Assembly (NCBI RefSeq): GCF_005889725.1
Contig: NZ_VCKX01000018.1
Span: 1 to 64,000, forward strand
Length of the DNA stretch: 64,000 nucleotides
Reading direction: 5' to 3'
Origin: Nonomuraea zeae
GTDB taxonomy: Bacteria > Actinomycetota > Actinomycetes > Streptosporangiales > Streptosporangiaceae
Below the pieces are notes generated by a model that saw only the letters and a program-made list of their open reading frames with translations, did no database searches and was not told where the DNA came from. Every line of letters starts with the position of its first letter. Positions within the stretch are counted from its first letter, which is position 1. The position numbers and the translations under genes were made by a program. Of the stretch, positions 57,806 to 64,000 are shown in pieces.

Positions 57806-58846
57806 TCACCTGGAGAGGTCCGAGCCGAGCAGCCGGTGGATCGGCAGCACCTCTCCTGCCGCCGTCCTGACCGCGCCCGGGTCGCCGGACGGGCCGGCGC
57901 CGTAGACGGCCTCGCCGTGGCGGGCCAGCCAGCGGCCCATGGCGGCCAGCCGGTCGATCGCCGGTTGCGGGATGGTGCCGGACTGGGTGGGGCTGACGTT
58001 CAGCAGCAGGTTGGAGTTCGCCGCGACGCAGCGCAGCAGGGCGGCGAGCAGTTCGTCCACGCCGCGCCAGGCGTTGTCGTGCGGCATGTATCCCCACGAC
58101 CGGTTCATGGTCAGGCAGGTCTCCAGCGGGACGCCGGGCACGACCGCGGTGGGGTTGAGGCCGGTGGAGTTCTCGCCGGGCAGGTCGTTCTCGAACCCGT
58201 GGACGTCCTCGCCGGGCTGGAGGCCGGACTTGCGGTTGTTGAGCACGACGGCGTCCGGCTGCAGGTCGTGGATCATGGCGTAGAGGCGGTCGTAGTCCCA
58301 CGGCCGGTCCATGGTGAACCAGCCGGGGTGCCGCTCGGGGGCGTCGGAGTGCGGCCAGTCGCCGTCGAACCAGACCTGGCCGATCTCGCCGTACTGCGTG
58401 CACAGCTCCTCGACCTGGCCGTGCAGGAAGCCCAGGTAGTCCTGCCAGCCGGCGGGATCGAGGTAGCCGGGGTGGTTCCAGTCGACGAGCGAGACGTAGA
58501 AGCCCAGCTTGATCCCGTGCTCGCGGCACGCCTCCGCCAGCTCGGCGATCGGGTCGCGCCCGAACGGCGAATTGGTGATCTTGAAGTCGGACAGGCCGGT
58601 GTCGTACATGGAGAAGCCGTCGTGGTGCCTGCTGGTGATGGTGATCCACTTCTGGCCCGCGTCGGCGGCCACCTTGACGAACGCGCGGGCGTCGAAGGCG
58701 GCGGGGTTGAACACCTTCATCAGCCCCGCGTAGTCCGCGCGCGGCACCTCCGACATGGCCCGGTCCCACTCGCCCCGGCCGACCATGGAGTAGAGGCCCC
58801 AGTGGACGAACATGCCGAATCGGGCTTCGGTGTACCAGTTCCTCAT
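57806..58846 (-). CDS. GH29 alpha-L-fucosidase, short form
   Basis: 346 residues, a catalytic TIM barrel only: RFGMFVHWGLYSMVGRGEW, WITITSRHHDGFSMYDT, and the nucleophile Asp161 in VWFDGDWPHS. The usual C-terminal beta-sandwich of GH29 is absent. There is no signal peptide, so it acts on imported sugars. It removes alpha-L-fucose with retention. ATG at 58846 overlaps the sulfatase stop as ATGA and has GGAG 6 bases upstream. Last gene of the dehydrogenase-sulfatase-fucosidase unit. Confidence 0.9.
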   Translation of the reverse strand: MRNWYTEARFGMFVHWGLYSMVGRGEWDRAMSEVPRADYAGLMKVFNPAAFDARAFVKVAADAGQKWITITSRHHDGFSMYDTGLSDFKITNSPFGRDPIAELAEACREHGIKLGFYVSLVDWNHPGYLDPAGWQDYLGFLHGQVEELCTQYGEIGQVWFDGDWPHSDAPERHPGWFTMDRPWDYDRLYAMIHDLQPDAVVLNNRKSGLQPGEDVHGFENDLPGENSTGLNPTAVVPGVPLETCLTMNRSWGYMPHDNAWRGVDELLAALLRCVAANSNLLLNVSPTQSGTIPQPAIDRLAAMGRWLARHGEAVYGAGPSGDPGAVRTAAGEVLPIHRLLGSDLSR

Positions 58847-60240
58847 CGAGGCTCCGTTCTGTAGGGGGCGGGCTCGAAGGCGCCGAGCCCGGCGGGGGAG
58901 TGCTGGCCGGAGCCGTTGACGGGCAGGCGGCTGCCGTCCAGGCGCGGGTCGGCGTAGCGGGTGAACCAGGCGTCCAGGCGGTCGCGGAGCTCGGCGAGCT
59001 CGGGCGGCCCCGCGGGTGCCAGGTTGTGCCGCTCGTCCGGATCCCGTGCGAGGTGGTACAGCTCGTGCGGGCCGTGCGGATAGCGGTGCACGTACTTCCA
59101 GGCATCGGTACGGATCATCCGCACCGGACCGTACTCGTCGAAGACGACGACCTCCGAGCCGGACCGGTCGTCGAAGGCGGCGAAGGAGCGGCCGGGGCCG
59201 TCGCCGGCAGCCGGCAGGCCGAGGTGGTCCATGAGCGTCGGGCGCAGGTCGTACCCCGAGACCAGGGCGTCGTACACCGCGCCCTGCGGGATCCGGCCCG
59301 GCTGGCTGACGATCGCGGGGACCATGACGGAGGAGTCGTACATGTTCTGCGGGAAGGTGCCGTTGCCCTTGCCCCAGATGCCGTGCTGGCCGCAGTTGAA
59401 GCCGTTGTCGCTGGTGAAGATCACCAGCGTCGACTCCGTCAGCCCCCGCTCCGCCAGCGTCGCGAGCACCCGGCCGATGCCCGCGTCCATGGCGCTGACG
59501 GCGGCGAAGTAGCCGATCAGCGCGGCTCTGACGTCGGCCTCCCCGCCCACGGGCACGCCGTCCTCGTCCACGGGCTGCCACGGGTGGGCGGGCTCCTGCG
59601 GGCACGACTCGAACCGGCACGACTCGTACAGTGCCGTGAACTCCGGCGGATGCTGCCCCTTCCACGGCTTGTGCGGTGCGGTGTAGTGCAGGGACAGGTA
59701 GAACGGCTCCTCCTGGCCGGACTCCCGGTCCGGCTGCCGGTCCGCCTCCCGCTGGATGAAGGCCGTCGCCTGCGCGGTGAGCACGTCGGTGAGGTAGCCG
59801 TCCACCTGGCCGCCCGCCATCGTCGCCCCGTAGTACGGCCCTCCGCCCGACGGGTGCGCGTACCAGTGGACGAAGCCCGGCCGCGGCACGTGGTTGGCGC
59901 CGAGATGCCACTTGCCCACCAGCCCCAGCCGGTAGCCCGCGTCGGCCAGGTCGTCGGTGAACAGCCGCTGACCCGCCAGGTGGTCGTCCGGCGAAGGCCC
60001 GCTCAGCCAGTCGTGCACCCCGTGCGCCGACGGGATCCGCCCGGTGAACAGCGAGGCCCTGGCCGGGGAGCAGACCGGCGAGACGCTGAAGAAGCGCGAC
60101 AGCCGTACCCCGGATGCGGCCAGGCCGTCGAGGTGCGGGGTGCGGATCTCGGGGTTGCCCGCGCAGCCGAGCGCCCACGGGCCCTGGTCGTCGCTCAGGA
60201 TGAACAGGACGTTGGGCCGCCGGGGGTCACGACTGGCCAA
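58843..60240 (-). CDS. Type I sulfatase (formylglycine-dependent)
   Basis: 465 residues. The start PNVLFILSDDQGPWALGCAG carries metal-site Asp residues; the maturation motif CSPAR with Cys57 (VCSPARASLFTGR) is converted to formylglycine by a dedicated enzyme not seen here. Others are GLVGKWHLG, HYTAPHKPW and FTSDNGFNCGQHG. There is no signal peptide, so it desulfates imported sugar. TTG at 60240 is chosen because the homology starts there and GGAG lies just upstream; it overlaps the dehydrogenase end by 14 bases. Confidence 0.9.
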   Translation of the reverse strand: MASRDPRRPNVLFILSDDQGPWALGCAGNPEIRTPHLDGLAASGVRLSRFFSVSPVCSPARASLFTGRIPSAHGVHDWLSGPSPDDHLAGQRLFTDDLADAGYRLGLVGKWHLGANHVPRPGFVHWYAHPSGGGPYYGATMAGGQVDGYLTDVLTAQATAFIQREADRQPDRESGQEEPFYLSLHYTAPHKPWKGQHPPEFTALYESCRFESCPQEPAHPWQPVDEDGVPVGGEADVRAALIGYFAAVSAMDAGIGRVLATLAERGLTESTLVIFTSDNGFNCGQHGIWGKGNGTFPQNMYDSSVMVPAIVSQPGRIPQGAVYDALVSGYDLRPTLMDHLGLPAAGDGPGRSFAAFDDRSGSEVVVFDEYGPVRMIRTDAWKYVHRYPHGPHELYHLARDPDERHNLAPAGPPELAELRDRLDAWFTRYADPRLDGSRLPVNGSGQHSPAGLGAFEPAPYRTEPR

Positions 60241-61231
60241 AGAGCTCCACCTCCACCGTCTTCCCGCTGCGCGCCGACTCGTAGGCGCCCAGCACGGTGG
60301 CGACGACGTCGCGGCCCACCTGCGCGCCGATGGCGACGGGCCGCTCGCCGCGCACGGCGGCGGCGAAGTCGGCCAGCTGGTCCCTGAAGGCGGTGCGGAT
60401 GTGCTCGTCCATGCCGGCGCGGGCGGCGAGCAGGGTGCGTACGCCCTGCTCCGTGGCGATCTGCACGCCGTGGGCACGGGAGGCGCGCATGGTGCCCGCG
60501 GTGCCGAGGACCTCGATCTCGTCGATCCCGGACAGGGCGCTGTCGATGACGGTCACCGCGGCCAGCACGCCGTTGTCGAGCTCGATCTGCAGCAGGCCCT
60601 CGGTCTCCACGGCCGCGCGGCGTACCAGGGTGGCGGTGACCCGGGCGGGCCGCCCGCCCGCGAGCCAGGCGACCCGGTCGATGCAGTGCGCGCCGATGTT
60701 CATGATCGCGCCGCCGCCGGCCAGCTCCGGGTCGAAGAACCAGGCGGGACGGTGGCCCGGCCGGTAGTCGGTGGACCGGCGGTCCACGATCGCGACCGGC
60801 GTGCCGATCAGGCCGTCAAGGACCGCGCGGCGGGCGGTCGCGGTGATCGGCAGGTAATGCTGGATGTGGCCGAGGAAGAGCACCACCCCGGCGGCCGAGC
60901 ACGCGGCCGCCATCGTGTCGCAGTCGGCGAGCGAGGTCGCCATCGGCTTCTCCATCAGCAGGTGCACCCCGGCCGCCGCCGCGTCCACCGCCGGGGCCAG
61001 GTGCAGGGCGTGCGGGGTGCACACGACCAGCGCGTCCACCGAGCCGTCCAGCATGCTCAGGTGGCTGTCGTGCACGGCGGCCGAGGTGAGCGCGGCCAGC
61101 TCCGCCGCGCGGCCGGCGTCCACGTCGAACACCGCCGTCACCCGCACCTCGTCCGGCAGGTCCAGCGCGGCTTCCGCGTGGAGCCGGGCGACGCCGCCCG
61201 CACCGACTAGGCCGAGCCGTACGACTGCCAT
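60227..61231 (-). CDS. Gfo/Idh/MocA family oxidoreductase
   Basis: 334 residues: N-terminal Rossmann fold VVRLGLVGAGGVARLHAEAA, the EKP motif in HLLMEKPMATSLADCD, HIQHYLPI and the C-terminal substrate domain with GGGAIMNIGAHCIDRVAWL. Members oxidise sugars or sugar derivatives with NAD(P). The neighbours suggest fucose or a sulfated sugar derivative. ATG at 61231 follows GAGGA at 7 bases. First gene of the catabolic unit; an operator-like motif stands upstream. Confidence 0.93.
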   Translation of the reverse strand: MAVVRLGLVGAGGVARLHAEAALDLPDEVRVTAVFDVDAGRAAELAALTSAAVHDSHLSMLDGSVDALVVCTPHALHLAPAVDAAAAGVHLLMEKPMATSLADCDTMAAACSAAGVVLFLGHIQHYLPITATARRAVLDGLIGTPVAIVDRRSTDYRPGHRPAWFFDPELAGGGAIMNIGAHCIDRVAWLAGGRPARVTATLVRRAAVETEGLLQIELDNGVLAAVTVIDSALSGIDEIEVLGTAGTMRASRAHGVQIATEQGVRTLLAARAGMDEHIRTAFRDQLADFAAAVRGERPVAIGAQVGRDVVATVLGAYESARSGKTVEVELFGQS

Positions 61232-61288
61232 GGAGATGTCCTCACGTCCGGGGGATGGTGGGACCCACCTTGGCTCAAGGCCTACCTT

Positions 61289-61299
61289 AATTCAACCCT
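61289..61299. promoter_or_regulatory. AATTCAACCCT motif, copy 1
   Basis: This 11-bp word lies in an AT-rich stretch (ATTCAACCCTTTTAAGGG) between the Gfo/Idh/MocA start and the regulator stop. The same word occurs at 62429-62439 before the importer operon. It is a candidate operator for the hybrid regulator. Confidence 0.6.
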
Positions 61300-61300
61300 T

Positions 61301-62353
61301 TTAAGGGGAATGAATATCTGTGGACTCGCGGACCGCCAGCGTGGGGACGACCAGATGCTGCTGGAGTGGCGCGTCCGGGTCGGCGAGGCGGCGGAGGAGC
61401 GTCTGCACCGCGAGCCGCCCGACGGCCTGCTTGGCCGGGGAGATCGCGGTGAGCGGCACGGCGGACAGGTCGGCGATCTCGTCGTCGTAGCCGATCACGG
61501 ACAGGTCGCCGGGGACCGACAGCCCGCGCTTGACCGCGGCCGCGATCAGCAGCGTCGCCTCCCTGTCGGCGAAGCACAACGCGGCCGTGCAGCCTGCGGC
61601 GAGCAGCCGGTCCAGGCAGCTCTCCGCGTCGGCCGCCGTCCACCTGCCGGCGGTGTGGTCCACGGCGGGCTCCAGCCCGCGATGGGCCAGCGCCTCGCGC
61701 AGCCCGTGCGCGACCTCGGCGGCGTGCGGGCTGCTGCGCGCCAGGAACGCGATCTTGGAGTGGCCGAGCGAGAACAGGTGGCGGGCGGCGATGTAGCCGC
61801 CGGCCGCGTGGTTGGAGCAGACGAACTCGTGGATGTCGCCACCCGACCTGAACCGCCGCTCGACCAGCACCAGGGGCAGGCCCAGCCGCTCCAGGTAGGC
61901 GTGCGCGTCCGACCGCGCGGCCAGCTCGGGCACGATGAGCAGGCCCTGGGCGCCCGCCGCGATCATGCTCTCCACCGCCTGCGTCTCCTGGGCGACGTCG
62001 TAGCCGGTGCTGCGCAGCAGCAGCTGGGCGTCGTTCCTGGACACCTCGCTCTCGATGCCCGCGATGATCCTCGGGTAGTAGTACGTCATCGACGGCACGA
62101 TCACGCCGACCACGGGACCGCTGCGCGGCTGCTCGGCCTGCACGTACGTGCCCGACCCCTGGCGCCGGTAGACCAGGCCCTCGTTGACCAGCAGGTCGAC
62201 CGCCCTGCGCACGGTGTTGAGGCTGACGCCCTGCTCCTTGGACAGCTGCTGCTCCGTGGGCAGCCTGCCCTCCGGCCAGCGGACCTCGGCGATGCCGCGC
62301 CGCAGCTCGTCGGCGAGCAGGCGGAACTTCTCGCCACGCTTGGGTTCACTCAC
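61301..62353 (-). CDS. GntR-HTH / LacI-effector hybrid repressor
   Basis: 350 residues. Residues 1-70 are a GntR winged helix (EKFRLLADELRRGIAEVRWP, LPTEQQLSKEQGVSLNTVRR, AVDLLVNEGLVYRRQGSGTY); residues 80-350 form a LacI-type sugar-binding domain (VGVIVPSMTYYYPRIIAGIE, GLPLVLVERRF, HLFSLGHSKIAFLAR, VIGYDDEIADLSAVPLTAIS). AraR has this plan. GTG at 62353 follows GGAGG at 5 bases and is preferred over the extension to 62380. It probably represses the catabolic unit and importer until a sugar binds. Confidence 0.93.
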   Translation of the reverse strand: MSEPKRGEKFRLLADELRRGIAEVRWPEGRLPTEQQLSKEQGVSLNTVRRAVDLLVNEGLVYRRQGSGTYVQAEQPRSGPVVGVIVPSMTYYYPRIIAGIESEVSRNDAQLLLRSTGYDVAQETQAVESMIAAGAQGLLIVPELAARSDAHAYLERLGLPLVLVERRFRSGGDIHEFVCSNHAAGGYIAARHLFSLGHSKIAFLARSSPHAAEVAHGLREALAHRGLEPAVDHTAGRWTAADAESCLDRLLAAGCTAALCFADREATLLIAAAVKRGLSVPGDLSVIGYDDEIADLSAVPLTAISPAKQAVGRLAVQTLLRRLADPDAPLQQHLVVPTLAVRESTDIHSP

Positions 62354-62428
62354 GGGACCTCCCGGAGAATCTTGGCGCATTCGCCGGTGGAAGCGGGCTC
62401 AGAGGATGTATCGACTCGGCATCGCCGA

Positions 62429-62439
62429 AATTCAACCCT
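62429..62439. promoter_or_regulatory. AATTCAACCCT motif, copy 2
   Basis: Exact second copy, 76 bases before the sugar-binding lipoprotein gene and close to TTGACT (62449-62454) as a -35 candidate. Its presence upstream of both transcription units suggests coordinated control. Confidence 0.6.
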
Positions 62440-62514
62440 CAGAATTCGTTGACTATAGCGTATGAATAGTCGCAGAATCCTGCACAACGTTCCCTGATAC
62501 AACGGCGGTGCTTC

Positions 62515-63807
62515 ATGAATCTCCCTCAGAAGGGTGCGGCAGCCCTCGCCCTCGCCGCCCTGGTGCTGGGTGCGTCCGCGTGCGGTGGCGGCGGCGCCTC
62601 CGACGTCGAGGAGTTCACGTTCTGGTCGATGTTCAAGCAGGACGAGCCCCGCGCCAAGATGCTCGGCGAGCTGGCGACGGCGTTCACCAAGGACACCGGG
62701 ATCAAGGTCAACCTGGTCTTCCAGGGCCGGGAGAACCTGAAGAAGCTGCAGCCCACCCTGGTCGGCGGCAACGTCGCGGCAGACCTGGTCGACGGCTCGC
62801 AGGCCAACCTGCTCAACCTCCTCCAGGTCACCGGCAACGCCAAGGACCTGTCCGGCCTGCTGAAGGACAAGATCCCGGGCGAGGACAAGACCGTCGGCGA
62901 CGTCATCCCCGACGTCTACGAGCAGGTCATCGCCGACGCCGGCAAGACCTACATGATCCCCACCTCGCTGCACACCTGGCAGATCTACTACAACGCGGCC
63001 AAGCTGCCCGAGGTCGCGGCCAACCCGCCGAAGACCTTCGAGGAGCTGCTCGCGCTGTTCGACAAGAGCAAGGCCGCCGGCCGGGCCGCGCTCGCCGCCG
63101 ACGGCGACATCCAGGGCTACGTCGGCAAGTGGCTCTACCAGGCGCTGATGCGCGAATTCGGCCCGGGCAACCTGGCCAAGGTGCTCACCGACCAGAGCGG
63201 AGCCGGGTTCGACGACCCCAAGTTCCTCAAGGCGGCCACCTACATCGAGAGCCTGGCCAAGGGCCAGTATCTGATCGACGGCTGGGACGCCAGCAAGTTC
63301 CCCGCCATCCAGCAGAAGTGGGCGCAGGGCCAGGCCGACTTCCTGTTCATCGGCACCTACGGCCCGAGCGAGACCGCCGAGGTCGCCGGGCCCGGGTTCA
63401 AGTACCGCTCCTTCCCCTTCCCCAAGACCGAGGGCGGGTTCACCTCCGAAGAGGTCTCGCTGTTCGGCTTCGCCGTACCGGCCAAGGCCAGGCACGCCGG
63501 GAACGCGGAGAAGTTCGTCGAGTACTTCATGAACAAGAAATGGCTGGAGCGCATCCCGGCCGACGAGAAGGTGCTGTCGATCCGTACCGACACCAGCACC
63601 CCCGTCGAGCTGTCCGACGCCAAGGCCACCCTCGACTCGGGCGTGCCCGTCCACCTGCAGATGGACGGCGTGCGCGGCATGGACGACTGGAACGTCAAGA
63701 TCTTCCTGCCGATGGCCAAGGACCTGTTCTCCGGCAAGATCACCGCCGGGGACTTCGTCGCCAAGCTCAAGACCGACACCGTCGACTGGTGGAAGGTCAA
63801 CGGCTGA
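62515..63807 (+). CDS. Sugar ABC transporter substrate-binding lipoprotein (family 1)
   Basis: 430 residues with a lipobox (LALAALVLGASAC) and a family 1 binding fold: EFTFWSMFKQDEPRAKMLGE, LVGGNVAADLVDGSQANLLN, TSLHTWQIYYNAAKLPE and FLFIGTYGPSETAEVAGPG. It captures a sugar or oligosaccharide at the cell surface for the downstream permeases. ATG at 62515 lacks a strong ribosome site. The stop overlaps the next start (TGATG). The catabolic genes nearby suggest a fucose-containing or sulfated sugar. Confidence 0.92.
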   Translation: MNLPQKGAAALALAALVLGASACGGGGASDVEEFTFWSMFKQDEPRAKMLGELATAFTKDTGIKVNLVFQGRENLKKLQPTLVGGNVAADLVDGSQANLLNLLQVTGNAKDLSGLLKDKIPGEDKTVGDVIPDVYEQVIADAGKTYMIPTSLHTWQIYYNAAKLPEVAANPPKTFEELLALFDKSKAAGRAALAADGDIQGYVGKWLYQALMREFGPGNLAKVLTDQSGAGFDDPKFLKAATYIESLAKGQYLIDGWDASKFPAIQQKWAQGQADFLFIGTYGPSETAEVAGPGFKYRSFPFPKTEGGFTSEEVSLFGFAVPAKARHAGNAEKFVEYFMNKKWLERIPADEKVLSIRTDTSTPVELSDAKATLDSGVPVHLQMDGVRGMDDWNVKIFLPMAKDLFSGKITAGDFVAKLKTDTVDWWKVNG

Positions 63808-64000
63808 TGACCGCAGCCACCCTGGAGGCCGAGGCCCCGGCCGCCACCCGGCTCGCCGTGTCGAAGGGCAGCCCGCTGGCCCGGGCCAGGCGGCGGCTCT
63901 ACCTGCCCTTCGTGCTGCCCGCGCTGGCGGTCTACCTGCTGGTCTTCATCGTGCCGAGCCTGTTCACGGTGGTGCTCAGCTTCGCCAAGTGGTCGGGCGC
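63807..64000 (+). CDS. Sugar ABC transporter permease, partial (runs off the window)
   Basis: 64 codons are visible. After an Ala/Glu-rich start the protein reads RARRRLYLPFVLPALAVYLL VFIVPSLFTVVLSFAKWSG, the first membrane helix of a MalF-type permease. ATG at 63807 shares its A with the upstream stop. A second, MalG-type permease would be expected next, beyond the window. Confidence 0.88.
   Translation, partial: MTAATLEAEAPAATRLAVSKGSPLARARRRLYLPFVLPALAVYLLVFIVPSLFTVVLSFAKWSG

Noticed and set aside
1..64000. Mobile elements or genomic-island boundaries
   Set aside because: No transposase, integrase, tRNA attachment site or terminal inverted repeats were found; base composition looks even by eye.

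Overview
The window is a high-GC, gene-dense stretch of chromosome from a filamentous-type actinomycete. The gene set (many secreted proteins, ECF-free one- and two-component regulators, a BTAD/AfsR-like regulator, a lanthipeptide cluster, GH55 and GH29 enzymes) would fit Streptomyces or Streptosporangiales such as Nonomuraea; the genus cannot be fixed from sequence reading alone. Bases 1-19 are a sequencing-library adapter remnant, so the window starts at an assembly contig edge. I see no tRNA, rRNA, CRISPR array, integrase or insertion sequence.

Layout. 0-8.7 kb: partial SGNH hydrolase with a xylan-type operator, a small secreted protein, a GlsB-like membrane protein next to a 15-bp tandem array, an acyltransferase, a YtrA-type GntR regulator with its membrane partner, an Ada/AlkA-type fusion with a degenerate glycosylase domain, a quinol monooxygenase-like protein, a secreted alpha/beta hydrolase and a quinone oxidoreductase. 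8.7-11.7 kb: tryptophan catabolism (kynA-kynU and a small unknown gene) opposite an Lrp/AsnC regulator. 11.7-22 kb: an IclR-controlled divergent locus for peptide or amino acid-derivative use: ornithine cyclodeaminase-like enzyme, amidohydrolase, M19-like dipeptidase and a peptide ABC importer with both ATPases fused. 22-24.2 kb: AAC(3)-like acetyltransferase, STAS protein, cation efflux protein.

24.4-36.8 kb is the most interesting part: a lanthipeptide locus with a LanL/LanKC-type synthetase whose cyclase keeps its zinc ligands (class IV-like), an S9 peptidase, three consecutive precursor peptides with an ALDMLPA leader and four-cysteine cores, two half ABC exporters that look like a heterodimer with one degenerate ATP site, and a radical SAM protein lacking the usual SPASM cysteines. 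An additional ABC exporter precedes the synthetase.

36.7-40.7 kb: a DesK/DesR-type two-component system with an ABC-2 drug exporter and a LiaF-like protein; the two flanking promoters share an identical architecture (palindrome, 23 bp, -35-like box, 18 bp, -10-like box, 7 bp, ATG), which suggests a small self-contained regulon with leaderless transcripts. 40.7-57.8 kb: secreted ricin-type lectin, BTAD/NB-ARC regulator, GH55 glucanase with a LacI-type operator, PLC-like phosphodiesterase with an inserted repeat domain, DUF3817 protein, LLM oxidoreductase, DUF1835 protein, TetR/SDR divergent pair with three operator copies, MarR regulator, glycerophosphodiesterase, methyltransferase, second acyltransferase, secreted beta-propeller protein with a DasR-like site, DoxX-like protein. 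57.8-64 kb: an intracellular catabolic cassette (GH29 fucosidase, sulfatase, Gfo/Idh/MocA dehydrogenase) with a GntR/LacI-hybrid regulator and a divergent sugar ABC importer that runs off the window; a shared 11-bp motif lies in front of both transcription units.
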